Source: Pseudomonas costantinii
Lineage (GTDB): Bacteria; Pseudomonadota; Gammaproteobacteria; Pseudomonadales; Pseudomonadaceae
NCBI RefSeq assembly: GCF_001870435.1
Contig: NZ_MDDR01000034.1
Location: 62,001-126,000, forward strand
DNA length: 64,000 nucleotides
Reading direction: 5' to 3'
Below the pieces are notes generated by a model. That model made no database searches and was not told where the DNA came from. It was given only the letters and a program-made list of their open reading frames with translations. The translations under genes and the position numbers were made by a program. Each line of letters opens with the position of its first letter. Within the stretch, counting starts at the first letter, position 1. Positions 1 through 8,043 of the stretch are shown in pieces.

Positions 1-848
1 TTGTTTTCAGGGTCATCAAGCGGGGTGAAGGTCTGTAAAGGCTGTACTTTACCCAACGATTCTGAGCTAGAGGCAGGCTCAGCCCGAAGGTTAACGTTCG
101 CACTTTTAACCAGCCACACACCGTCTTGGGCAATATCCTGACCTTTCTGCGCCCTACATAAAGATGTATAGACACTCCACCCCTTAGGCTCAGGAGGCAA
201 AACTCTACAGACGACTCCAACTAAGCCGTCAAGAGCAACAGCCTTCTCCGCAATATAAAAACCCTTTACAAGCAAAGAAGAAGCATTACTACCAGCCAAA
301 GTTAAAAGTAAGCCGAATATGCGTAAAGCCACCTGTAGATTACTTAAGCCTAAATGTTCTCTATCTCTTACCAGCTTAAGGATTTTCTTTTTTAAAGGAC
401 CTGACGCCGTGGAGCTTACCCTACCAGAAAACAGTATCTCCACATCAATCGTATCAGAGTAGTTATGAACATCTGCCACTTCAACAACTGAGATATCCGA
501 GGTCAGCATTCTAAACTGAGGAGACTCCTTGAACGCTCTAAATGTTTTAAAGGAACCTGTTAAGTTGTCAAAGGCGCGGGGCAGCGTTACGAGCAGATTG
601 CTGCCCTCTATCATGGAACTCCATTTTTCCGCTACCGCCCTAAGTTCATCGCTAGACGCCAATTTATGCCACTCTTCTTGATTCAACTCCAACTCAAGAA
701 GAGATGCACCCAATATACTCAATGGGACAGCCTCTAAAACCTTACGCAATGGCACTTTCAGTTTGATCTTTTCTGAAGCTTGCGAAGGCGCAATGGAGTC
801 CATAAGAAATGACTTCCTTATCCAATTACTTTCTGACTTATCCCCCAT
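1..848 (-). CDS. unknown protein, partial (runs off left edge), C-terminal SH3b-like segment
   Basis: I translated this frame by hand: it stays open from the ATG at 848 to the window edge (282 codons, no stop), so the C-terminus lies outside. The start has an excellent Shine-Dalgarno (AAGGAG, 854-859 on this strand), and its first 11 bases overlap the end of the integrase gene, so translation is probably coupled. The protein has a charged, helical N-terminal part, a hydrophobic stretch near residues 170-190, and near residue 250 a segment ([19 protein letters not shown]) resembling bacterial SH3b domains, which often bind cell wall or mediate protein contacts. I do not recognise the family. 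Base composition is more AT-rich than the core genome, as expected for cargo of an integrated element. Confidence 0.7.
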   Translation of the reverse strand, partial: MGDKSESNWIRKSFLMDSIAPSQASEKIKLKVPLRKVLEAVPLSILGASLLELELNQEEWHKLASSDELRAVAEKWSSMIEGSNLLVTLPRAFDNLTGSFKTFRAFKESPQFRMLTSDISVVEVADVHNYSDTIDVEILFSGRVSSTASGPLKKKILKLVRDREHLGLSNLQVALRIFGLLLTLAGSNASSLLVKGFYIAEKAVALDGLVGVVCRVLPPEPKGWSVYTSLCRAQKGQDIAQDGVWLVKSANVNLRAEPASSSESLGKVQPLQTFTPLDDPEN

Positions 849-1701
849 CACTACTCCTTAGAAATTTATTAGCCATAGGATTCAGCCTTACAACCTCAGC
901 CATGTGGCCAGGGCTAAAATGAGCGTACTTTTGCGTCATTGCCAATGTCGCATGCCCCAACACCCTTTGTAATGTCAGGATATCTCCACCATTCATCATG
1001 TAATGGCTAGCAAAAGTGTGGCGGAGGACATGAGTCATTTGACCATCGGGCAGCTCTAGACCTATCGCGTCAACCGAGCGACGAAACGTATTGTAGGCAG
1101 GCGTAAATGGGAGCCTTTCCCTCAACCGCTTTTCAAGGTCGCTCGAAATAGGCACAGACCTGTTTTTACTGGATTTGGTTTTGTTGTAATGAATTAATCC
1201 GTGGCGCACCTGACGCGCCAGCAAACTTTCAGCCTCACCCCACCTTGCACCAGTCGCCAAACATATCTGCGCGATGAGACAAGCATCGGAGTCGCGTTGA
1301 TGAAGATCTCCCAAGAGGGCAACTATTTGGTCGTCCAATAGATAGACCATCTCAGTTTCGTCAAATTTAAGCTTACGGACTTTGGCTAGCGGGTTATCGG
1401 TTTCCCATTCACCGAGACGTCCCAACTCATTAAACATAGCCCTTAGGTACACCAACTCATGATTGAGCATGTTGGCGCTGGTCGGCTTGGCGTCCTCACC
1501 GTCCTTTGCAAATCCTCTGCCAGGAGTTTGTCGCGAGTGCCGCCCTTCTGCACGCTCTGCACGGTACTGAGCAAAGTCGGCAGCGTTAAATGACGAAGCC
1601 TTCGGATTACCCATTCGCAAAATCATGTTGCGTAGCAACGACAACCGTTGCTCATCCGTCTTCAAGTTCTGGCCATGCACCGTGTACCAACGCTCAGCCA
1701 A
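838..1701 (-). pseudogene. tyrosine recombinase (phage-type integrase), 5'-truncated
   Basis: Site-specific recombinase of the phage integrase family. The catalytic domain is intact: Arg153 (TGARWGE), His224/Arg227 (HVLRHTFA), His250 ([10 protein letters not shown]) and nucleophile Tyr259 (QKYAH). A SAM-like core-binding domain covers about residues 1-110. The N-terminal arm-type DNA-binding domain usual in this family (about 50-60 residues) is absent. Integrase-like codons continue upstream of the TTG at 1701 for about 15 residues ([14 protein letters not shown]) and then meet an in-frame TAG at 1744-1746, where the sequence changes to an unrelated tail/VgrG-type gene fragment on the other strand. 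I infer a recombination junction that removed the 5' end. A short protein could still be made from the TTG, but normal att recognition is doubtful. Confidence 0.8.
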
Positions 1702-1743
1702 GTCTAATAATTTACGGGTATCGTGCTTGGGTGGACGACCATT

Positions 1744-2174
1744 CTACAGAGTCAGTGGGTGGGATCAAGACGATCGAGGCGCTGGGCGCGCTCAAGCTGC
1801 TGTCTGGCGGATCTGCGAGCCTGGCGGCGGTGGATGATCTGCACCAGGCGACTGGGCGGGATTTGAACCTGGTGGTGGGGCAGAAGCATAACGCCACGGT
1901 GGGTGGGGATATGGAGGAAAGGATTCAGGGGATGCGAGAGAGCGTGGCGGCGGTCGGTCAGCGTCTAGTCGCGCCCAAGACCTGGTTGGGGGCCGAGGGC
2001 GTGAACGTTCTACAGGTGCTATGTGAATTGCTCGACCTAGTACAGCAGATGAATGTCCAGTTGGCGAACCATGTTCATGGTCCAACTCCTGTACCAAATA
2101 GCTCAGGTGATTTTATTAAGGTAGGAGCAGAGGTGGTAAAAATTTCGGAGAAGTTGAAAGCAATCACCTTGTGA
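1744..2174 (+). pseudogene. C-terminal fragment of a VgrG/phage spike-like protein
   Basis: About 140 residues ending at the TGA at 2172-2174. The segment with GRDLNLVVGQKHNATVGGDM and a late NHVHGPTPVPNSSG resembles C-terminal regions of VgrG/Gp5-like tail-spike proteins, as far as I recall the family. The reading frame is formally open back to 1590, but everything upstream of about 1745 is antisense to the integrase gene, so the start is missing. No good ribosome binding site is visible before the GTG near 1754. It is most likely the surviving 3' end of a longer gene, joined to the truncated integrase by recombination. Family assignment is tentative; the fragment status is well supported. 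Confidence 0.5.
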
Positions 2175-2227
2175 AGATATAGTCGTTGGTGCGATTGAAA
2201 AACACGGATCTAATCCTGGAGTGACAA

Positions 2228-2998
2228 ATGGATCTTTATGGGGTGAAGGATTATCTTGAGCGTGCAAAAAAACTATTGAATGATTCAGGTCAGCATTCAT
2301 TTAAGTATGCTTGTCTTGAGCTTAGGTTTTGCCTGGAAATTATAGCTTATCGGCAACTTGAGCAGTTCGGAGATGAAATTCCAGGAAGTATTGTTGGGCA
2401 ATGGAAGCCAGATCAAATTATTAGGAAGCTTGCTTCGTTTAGCCCTGAGTCGGAGTTTGATGGGGTGCTAAGTATTGGATCTTCTAATTCTGTTGATACC
2501 CTCCCTGATGAGTGGGAGGAGGCCGCAGAAAGTAAGGCGATTAGGTGGAGGGTATTCAGAAAGCATTATAATAAGCTTGGCTCGTATTTGCATGCGCCCA
2601 TGAAGTTTAAGGACGGGGAGCGCCATGTTCCTTCTGGAAATTTGGATGAGATTATATCTGACATAGAACATGTGTTGTCTGCGACTGTTATTTTGGCCGT
2701 GAAAAGCATAATTAACGCGGTCTGTGAGTGTGGCGAGGCCGTTTGTATTGGGCAGTTTGAATTTGAGGATGATGAGTTAGTTAGATGTAATAATAAGTCG
2801 TGTGGCCTGTTTTGGAAAAAAGTAACGCGTGAAGATGGTGGGCAGGTATTGCAACATGCTAAGGCAGTGGTGTTCAGATGCGGTTGTGAAGCAACAATGT
2901 CTGTTCCTGTTGATAGGGTATGGGATCGTTTTAGTTGTAGGGGGTGTCACGCTACCTATCGACTGAATTTGGGATTATCAAAGGTAGTACGATTGTAG
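2228..2998 (+). CDS. hypothetical protein with C-terminal zinc-ribbon-like cysteines
   Basis: 256 residues, ATG start with GGAG a few bases upstream (ctGGAGtgacaaATG). Family not recognised. Residues 1-160 look all-helical and include RVFRKH and KLGSYLHAPM; an R-x4-H arrangement is compatible with, but does not prove, a HEPN-type fold. The C-terminal third has nine cysteines arranged like two zinc ribbons (C166, C168, C173, C187, C192, then C218, C220, C237, C240). The gene follows the VgrG-like fragment by 53 bp in the same direction and is AT-richer than the core genome. It may be cargo of the element or of the truncated spike gene. It ends at a bidirectional terminator shared with the convergent HNH gene. 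Confidence 0.75.
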   Translation: MDLYGVKDYLERAKKLLNDSGQHSFKYACLELRFCLEIIAYRQLEQFGDEIPGSIVGQWKPDQIIRKLASFSPESEFDGVLSIGSSNSVDTLPDEWEEAAESKAIRWRVFRKHYNKLGSYLHAPMKFKDGERHVPSGNLDEIISDIEHVLSATVILAVKSIINAVCECGEAVCIGQFEFEDDELVRCNNKSCGLFWKKVTREDGGQVLQHAKAVVFRCGCEATMSVPVDRVWDRFSCRGCHATYRLNLGLSKVVRL

Positions 2999-3005
2999 AG
3001 TTACT

Positions 3006-3027
3006 AAAGCCGTCATCTGACGGCTTT
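3006..3027. terminator. bidirectional Rho-independent terminator
   Basis: AAAGCCGTCA and TGACGGCTTT form a perfect stem between the convergent genes ending at 2998 and 3064. The A and T runs at both ends allow it to act on either strand. Confidence 0.75.
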
Positions 3028-3063
3028 CAATAATGTTCGGAGGGTCTAGGGTTTTAAGGCGTA

Positions 3064-4314
3064 TTAAGACCTGTGTCGTGTCAGGCTGATTGGTAGTCCG
3101 TCCATAATGGTTCCATGTTTTAATTGGTATTCAAGCATTGAAAGTTTTTCAATTTTGTTGGTTTCATAATTTATTAAGAAATAAATTGGAAGTTCAAGGT
3201 TTGTAGTTATTGAATTGCTTGCTAGTAGTACTTTGTGTGTCCCTGCCCCATACAGTTTTGCGTTAAAATATATATCCCTTCCGCCGAGGGTGGAAGGGAT
3301 AGCCATTAGCATTGCACAATGGCATTTTTCCGGGGTATTGCCGAACAAGTCTGAAATGGTTTTTTCTGTATTCTCGCCAAAAGAAGAAAATGGTAGTTCT
3401 GGAAGTCCTGTTAATATAGAACTTTTAACTTGGTCAAATTCTGCATAGCTTGCTGCCATTACTCCGAATGTATGAATGAAAAGGTTTAGGCCTATCTTGG
3501 CAATGGCGCGTTCAGACTCGGGTATGTCCACAGTCATTTCTATTTGTACTAATGGGTTGTTGATGGTATTTGGTTGAGCATCAATATGTTTGTTTTGGAT
3601 GCTCGGGAGCGTTCTTCTCATGCTTCTTAGGAGTGTGGCGTGAGTTTCGCTGTTTTGCGTTTTTAGTACTACTTGTCCTTTGAGTCTTTGGAAGAATCTA
3701 GATTCATAATTTTTGCTTTTGTCCGACGGCGTTGCTGACCATATTCCTGTGGATGGCGGCTTGTTGAGAGTTTCTTGCTTGGATAAGTTGTATTTGTCAT
3801 CTTTCCACTCATACGTAGTAATTTCGAATGTTTTGGGATCGATCTTTTTGATTATGTTTGTTATTGGGCTGTTTAAGGAGGTTTCGAGGGCCTTATATAG
3901 TTTTAATAAGTGTGGGGAGTCCTGCGCGACATAGTGTATTTTTCCACCTTCGAATATGCATTGGGCTAATATCGTCTCTATTCCATGTTTGTCGTCTTCG
4001 GCTTCTAGCAGCCTTCCTGATTCGTCTATGATGAAGTGATTTCTAGTTTCAATCGTTGGCTTGGATGTATGTGCGCCTCTTTCTCTTGTTTTTGACTGCA
4101 TGAATTTTCTACCGAGACCTGTCGGTGATCTTCGCATTAACGAAAGCTCAAGGCCTGAAAAGACTTTTGTGTTGCAGTTGGCACATACTGAATCAATAAG
4201 GATGAAGTTGTTATCGTCTCCACCCATGCCTGCGGGAAATACATGCTCGTCGGAAAATGGGCCGAGGCTAGCGCAGTAAACACACTTCTTTTTATCGTCC
4301 ACTTTGAACTCCAT
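3064..4314 (-). CDS. HNH-type endonuclease domain protein
   Basis: 416 residues. The N-terminus carries an HNH zinc-finger nuclease pattern: C11-x2-C14, then SDEHVFP with His24, then C44-x2-C47 followed by Asn48 (CANCN). Such domains nick or cleave DNA and are common in mobile elements and defence loci. Residues from about 60 to 416 form a long extension I do not recognise, rich in Lys, Asn and Ser; it may sense a trigger or contact a partner. The gene is isolated and convergent with the zinc-ribbon-like gene, inside the AT-rich element bounded by the tRNA-Met fragment. A defence role is inferred from domain and context only; an element-maintenance or homing role is equally possible. Confidence 0.75.
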   Translation of the reverse strand: MEFKVDDKKKCVYCASLGPFSDEHVFPAGMGGDDNNFILIDSVCANCNTKVFSGLELSLMRRSPTGLGRKFMQSKTRERGAHTSKPTIETRNHFIIDESGRLLEAEDDKHGIETILAQCIFEGGKIHYVAQDSPHLLKLYKALETSLNSPITNIIKKIDPKTFEITTYEWKDDKYNLSKQETLNKPPSTGIWSATPSDKSKNYESRFFQRLKGQVVLKTQNSETHATLLRSMRRTLPSIQNKHIDAQPNTINNPLVQIEMTVDIPESERAIAKIGLNLFIHTFGVMAASYAEFDQVKSSILTGLPELPFSSFGENTEKTISDLFGNTPEKCHCAMLMAIPSTLGGRDIYFNAKLYGAGTHKVLLASNSITTNLELPIYFLINYETNKIEKLSMLEYQLKHGTIMDGLPISLTRHRS

Positions 4315-4744
4315 TCTGCGCAGTTGTTTTTTAGGTGTATCACACTTTAGTTTGATTCAGATCTGTCTCGGTTTGTACGTCTGAGGTTGATGGTACTAAA
4401 GTAATCATTGTTATCAATACAATCCTTTTGTGATCAACTCGCTGGCGGCTATCGGCTAAAAGCTGGACCAACAGAAAAATCTCTGTGAAAAAGCACTTAT
4501 CCCCCTCCCGCCGACGGGCTTTGCGTTGGCTTTTTGTGCAAACCATCAAGGTGATGCAATCAGGGCTCCAGACTAGGCCGGCCGTGGGACGTCATGGGGA
4601 ATGGTGATTGCACGATGTGAGAGGTTTTGCAAAGGGGAGCAACGGATGTTGCAGAAGGCCGTCCACAAAGCGTCCACACTAGCCGTAAATCTATTCGGCA
4701 CATATGAACAAAAACACAATAAAATCTACGATTTACGGGTTTTC
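4315..4744. other. intergenic region of the element, no gene supported
   Basis: The short open frames here have no ribosome binding sites and no recognisable products. Visible structure: a 9-bp inverted repeat (CCGTAAATC at 4683-4691, GATTTACGG at 4730-4738) and two close copies of GTCCACA near 4660-4680. This is the kind of non-coding sequence that often flanks an attachment site. Confidence 0.5.
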
Positions 4745-4766
4745 CCCAATAGGGATTGGGCTTTTA
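4745..4766 (+). terminator. terminator-like hairpin next to the att site
   Basis: CCCAAT, loop AGGG, ATTGGG, then CTTTTATT, immediately before the tRNA fragment. Confidence 0.5.
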
Positions 4767-4772
4767 TTCGGG

Positions 4773-4817
4773 CTCATAATCCTTTGGTCCACGGTTCAAG
4801 TCCGTGTGGGCCCACCA
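4773..4817 (+). other. attachment site: 3' half of tRNA-Met (CAU)
   Basis: The 45 bases match the 3' part of a tRNA: anticodon loop CTCATAA (4773-4779), 3' anticodon stem TCCTT, variable loop TGGTC, T-arm CACGG-TTCAAGT-CCGTG, acceptor strand TGGGCCC, discriminator A and encoded CCA (4815-4817). The expected 5' half is absent: the bases just before (TCGGG) do not pair properly with TCCTT. It is therefore not a functional tRNA but the duplicated 3' end typically left at one boundary of an element integrated into a tRNA gene. It is followed by a strong terminator. The intact tRNA-Met and the other att copy should lie left of the window. Confidence 0.8.
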
Positions 4818-4822
4818 ATTCG

Positions 4823-4846
4823 AAAGCCGCGCATTGCGCGGCTTTT
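4823..4846 (+). terminator. Rho-independent terminator after the tRNA fragment
   Basis: AAAGCCGCGC, loop ATT, GCGCGGCTTTT: a 10-bp perfect stem with a T run, probably the original terminator of the tRNA-Met gene. Confidence 0.8.
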
Positions 4847-4905
4847 GTGTGTCTGGAAGTCTGTAACATGTAGCCCCTCTTGCCGCCCGCACTGGAGCTC
4901 TCCCT

Positions 4906-5352
4906 TTGCCAGTCCTAGATGAAATCGACCGCCAACTGATCGCCGCCCTGCAGATCAACGCCCGCGAAAGCGTGGCCATGCTTGCTCGGCAGTTGGGTAT
5001 CGCACGCACCACGGTGACGTCGCGCCTGGCACGCCTGGAGAAAACCCAGGTGATTACCGGTTATGGCGTGCGTCTCGGCCAACGTATCGTCGATGGGGGG
5101 TTGCAGGCCTATGTGGGGATCACGGTGCAAGCGCGCTCGGGCAAGGAAGTACTGCGCAAGCTGAGTGCCATGGCTCAAGTTCAACAACTGTGCGCCGTGA
5201 GTGGCGAGTTCGATTACGTGGCGTGGCTACGCACTGACTCACCGGAACAACTTGATCAGTTGTTGGACCAGATCGGCAGCGTCGACGGTGTGGAGAAAAC
5301 CACCACTTCGATCATCCTCAGCAGCAAACTGGATCGCGGCCAACCAATCTGA
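4906..5352 (+). CDS. Lrp/AsnC family transcriptional regulator
   Basis: 148 residues, TTG start at 4906 preceded by GGAG about 8 bases upstream. It has an N-terminal AsnC-type helix-turn-helix (LDEIDRQLIAALQ, ARTTVTSRLARLE, residues 4-55) and a C-terminal RAM/ligand-binding domain (GVEKTTTSIILSSKL at the end). These regulators form octamers and respond to amino acids. It lies 146 bp upstream of davBA in the same direction, so control of lysine catabolism is a reasonable inference. It is the first core gene right of the integrated element. Confidence 0.85.
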   Translation: MPVLDEIDRQLIAALQINARESVAMLARQLGIARTTVTSRLARLEKTQVITGYGVRLGQRIVDGGLQAYVGITVQARSGKEVLRKLSAMAQVQQLCAVSGEFDYVAWLRTDSPEQLDQLLDQIGSVDGVEKTTTSIILSSKLDRGQPI

Positions 5353-5498
5353 CCACAAACCTCGTCATTTTGGCTTAAAACAATCCAATTCGACGACACT
5401 TTGCGTCTTATTAACGAACGCAACGCCCCCTAAACTGGCTGCCATCTTTTCCTATACTCTGCGGGACGTGCCCCGCCGAGTTGCCAGCCAGGTCAGCC

Positions 5499-7190
5499 AT
5501 GAACGCATTCAACAAAAACAATCGCCACCCTGCAGACGGTAAAAAACCCATCACCATCTTCGGCCCGGATTTTCCGTTTGCCTTTGATGACTGGATCGAA
5601 CACCCGGCAGGCCTGGGCAGTATCCCGGCCGCCAACCATGGTGCCGAAGTGGCGGTTGTCGGTGCCGGGATTGCTGGCCTGGTTGCCGCCTACGAACTGA
5701 TGAAACTTGGCCTCAAACCCGTGGTGTACGAAGCCTCGAAGATGGGCGGTCGCTTGCGCTCCCAGGCGTTTGAAGGCGCCGAGGGCATCATCGCCGAGCT
5801 GGGTGGCATGCGTTTCCCCGTGTCGTCTACAGCGTTCTACCACTATGTAGACAAGCTGGGCCTGGAGACCAAACCGTTCCCCAACCCGCTGACCCCGGCC
5901 TCCGGCAGCACGGTGATCGACCTGGAAGGCCAGACTCATTACGCACAAAAACTCTCCGACTTGCCGGTGTTGTTCCAGGAAGTCGCCGATGCCTGGGCTG
6001 ATGCCCTGGAAGCCGGTTCGCAGTTCGGCGATATCCAGCAAGCCATCCGCGACCGCGATGTGCCACGCCTGAAGGAACTCTGGAACAAACTGGTGCCGTT
6101 GTGGGACGACCGCACGTTCTATGACTTCGTCGCCACCTCCAAGGCCTTCGCCAAGTTGTCCTTCCTGCACCGCGAAGTGTTTGGCCAGGTGGGTTTCGGC
6201 ACTGGCGGCTGGGACTCGGATTTCCCCAACTCCATGCTGGAAATCTTCCGTGTGGTGATGACCAACTGCGACGATCACCAGCACTTGGTAGTCGGCGGCG
6301 TGGCGCAAGTGCCCATGGGCATTTGGCGCCACGTGCCGGAGCGCTGCGCCCACTGGCCGGCAGGCACTAGCCTCAGTTCATTGCACCGAGGTGCGCCACG
6401 GGCGGGCGTGAAGCGCATCGCCCACGCACCGGGTGGCCGTTTCGCGGTGACCGACAACTACGGCGACACCCGCGAATACGCCGCCGTGCTGACCACCTGC
6501 CAGAGCTGGCTGCTGACCACCCAGATCGAATGCGACGAATCCCTGTTCTCGCAAAAGATGTGGATGGCCCTGGACCGCACCCGCTACATGCAATCGTCGA
6601 AGACCTTCGTGATGGTCGACCGCCCGTTCTGGAAAGACAAAGACCCGGAAACCGGCCGCGACCTGATGAGCATGACCCTCACCGATCGCCTGACCCGCGG
6701 CACTTACCTGTTCGATAACGGCGACGATAAACCGGGCGTGATCTGCCTGTCGTACTCGTGGATGAGCGACGCGCTGAAAATGCTGCCGCAGCCCATCGAT
6801 AAGCGCGTGAAGCTGGCCCTCGACGCGCTGAAAAAGATCTACCCGAAAGTCGACATCAAGGCACGCATCATCGGCGATCCGATCACCGTGTCCTGGGAAG
6901 CCGACCCGCATTTCCTCGGGGCCTTCAAAGGCGCGCTACCCGGCCACTATCGCTACAACCAGCGGATGTATGCGCACTTTATGCAGAAGGACATGCCCGC
7001 CGAACAACGTGGGATTTTTATCGCTGGGGACGACGTTTCCTGGACTCCTGCCTGGGTGGAGGGCGCGGTGCAAACCTCACTGAACGCCGTGTGGGGCATC
7101 ATGACCCACTTCGGCGGTGGCACTCACCCTGAGAACCCGGGGCCGGGTGATGTGTTTGACGAAATCGGGCCAATCGCCCTGGCCGATTAA
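5499..7190 (+). CDS. davB: L-lysine 2-monooxygenase (flavoprotein)
   Basis: Oxidises and decarboxylates L-lysine to 5-aminopentanamide, first step of the aminovalerate route. FAD-dependent amine-oxidase fold: dinucleotide motif VVGAGIAGLVAAYELMK near residue 50, then GGRLRS, and a C-terminal FAD-binding segment around GIFIAGDDVSWTPAWVEGAV. The sequence closely resembles Pseudomonas DavB and tryptophan 2-monooxygenases; the downstream amidase strongly favours DavB. I chose the ATG at 5499 (563 residues) over a TTG at 5481. The gene is 10 bp from davA and forms an operon with it. Confidence 0.92.
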   Translation: MNAFNKNNRHPADGKKPITIFGPDFPFAFDDWIEHPAGLGSIPAANHGAEVAVVGAGIAGLVAAYELMKLGLKPVVYEASKMGGRLRSQAFEGAEGIIAELGGMRFPVSSTAFYHYVDKLGLETKPFPNPLTPASGSTVIDLEGQTHYAQKLSDLPVLFQEVADAWADALEAGSQFGDIQQAIRDRDVPRLKELWNKLVPLWDDRTFYDFVATSKAFAKLSFLHREVFGQVGFGTGGWDSDFPNSMLEIFRVVMTNCDDHQHLVVGGVAQVPMGIWRHVPERCAHWPAGTSLSSLHRGAPRAGVKRIAHAPGGRFAVTDNYGDTREYAAVLTTCQSWLLTTQIECDESLFSQKMWMALDRTRYMQSSKTFVMVDRPFWKDKDPETGRDLMSMTLTDRLTRGTYLFDNGDDKPGVICLSYSWMSDALKMLPQPIDKRVKLALDALKKIYPKVDIKARIIGDPITVSWEADPHFLGAFKGALPGHYRYNQRMYAHFMQKDMPAEQRGIFIAGDDVSWTPAWVEGAVQTSLNAVWGIMTHFGGGTHPENPGPGDVFDEIGPIALAD

Positions 7191-7200
7191 GGAGTTGAGC

Positions 7201-7995
7201 ATGCGTGTCGCCCTGTACCAATGCCCACCACTGCCGCTGGATGTCGCCGGTAACCTCAAGCGCCTGCACCAGCTCGCGCATGAGGCATCGGGTGCCGATG
7301 TGCTGGTGCTGCCGGAGATGTTCCTCACTGGTTACAACATCGGCGCCGCAGCTGTCGGCGCTCTGGCCGAAGCGCAAGACGGGCCATCAGCACTGGCAAT
7401 TGCCGAACTGGCAATAAGCGCCGGGCTGGCGATTGTGTACGGTTATCCGGAGCGGGCCGAGGACGGGCAGATCTACAACGCGGTGCAGTTGATCGATGCC
7501 CATGGCCAGCGCCTGTGCAACTACCGCAAGACTCATTTGTTTGGCGATCTGGACCACTCAATGTTCAGTGCCGGCGAGGGTGATTTCCCGTTGGTGGAAT
7601 TGAACGGCTGGAAACTGGGATTCCTGATCTGCTACGACCTGGAGTTCCCGGAAAACACCCGTCGCCTGGCCTTGGCCGGTGCCGAGCTGATCCTGGTGCC
7701 CACCGCCAATATGGTGCCGTTCGACTTTGTCGCCGACGTAACCGTGCGGGCGCGGGCCTTTGAAAATCAATGTTACGTGGCCTACGCCAACTACTGCGGG
7801 CATGAAGGCGCGATTCAATACTGTGGGCAAAGCAGCATTGCCGCGCCGGATGGTCAGCGCATCGCGCAAGCGGGCCTGGATGAAGCCTTGATCGTCGGCA
7901 CGCTGAATCGCCAATCGATCATCGATGCCCGCGCCGCCAATCACTACCTGCAAGACCGCCGCCCTGAGTTGTACGGCGCGCTGTACAAGCCCTGA
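7201..7995 (+). CDS. davA: 5-aminopentanamidase (delta-aminovaleramidase)
   Basis: Hydrolyses 5-aminopentanamide to 5-aminovalerate and ammonia. It belongs to the carbon-nitrogen hydrolase (nitrilase) superfamily. The Glu-Lys-Cys triad can be placed in VLPEMFLTGY, NYRKTHLFG and FLICYDLEFPE. Length (264 residues) is normal. The ATG at 7201 follows GGAGTTGAGC. It is co-transcribed with davB. Genes for the later steps (davT, davD) are not in this window. Confidence 0.92.
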   Translation: MRVALYQCPPLPLDVAGNLKRLHQLAHEASGADVLVLPEMFLTGYNIGAAAVGALAEAQDGPSALAIAELAISAGLAIVYGYPERAEDGQIYNAVQLIDAHGQRLCNYRKTHLFGDLDHSMFSAGEGDFPLVELNGWKLGFLICYDLEFPENTRRLALAGAELILVPTANMVPFDFVADVTVRARAFENQCYVAYANYCGHEGAIQYCGQSSIAAPDGQRIAQAGLDEALIVGTLNRQSIIDARAANHYLQDRRPELYGALYKP

Positions 7996-8016
7996 CCCGG
8001 CGGGTTTGCTAGCATA

Positions 8017-8042
8017 GGCACTTCCTACGTTTCGGAAGTGCC
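8017..8042 (+). promoter_or_regulatory. perfect inverted repeat covering the pqqF ribosome binding site
   Basis: GGCACTTCC (8017-8025) and GGAAGTGCC (8034-8042) are perfectly complementary with 8 bases between them, and the ATG of pqqF is at 8044. The right arm contains the only Shine-Dalgarno-like sequence (GGAAG). In RNA this could mask the ribosome binding site; in DNA it could be an operator. Confidence 0.55.
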
Positions 8043-8043
8043 C

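Noticed and set aside
1590..1745. Upstream part of the 194-residue frame ending at 2174
   Set aside because: It reads antisense through the integrase gene; only the part after about 1745 looks like a real protein fragment.
4760..4817. Functional tRNA-Met gene
   Set aside because: Only the 3' half is present and the 5' anticodon stem does not pair, so this is an attachment-site remnant.
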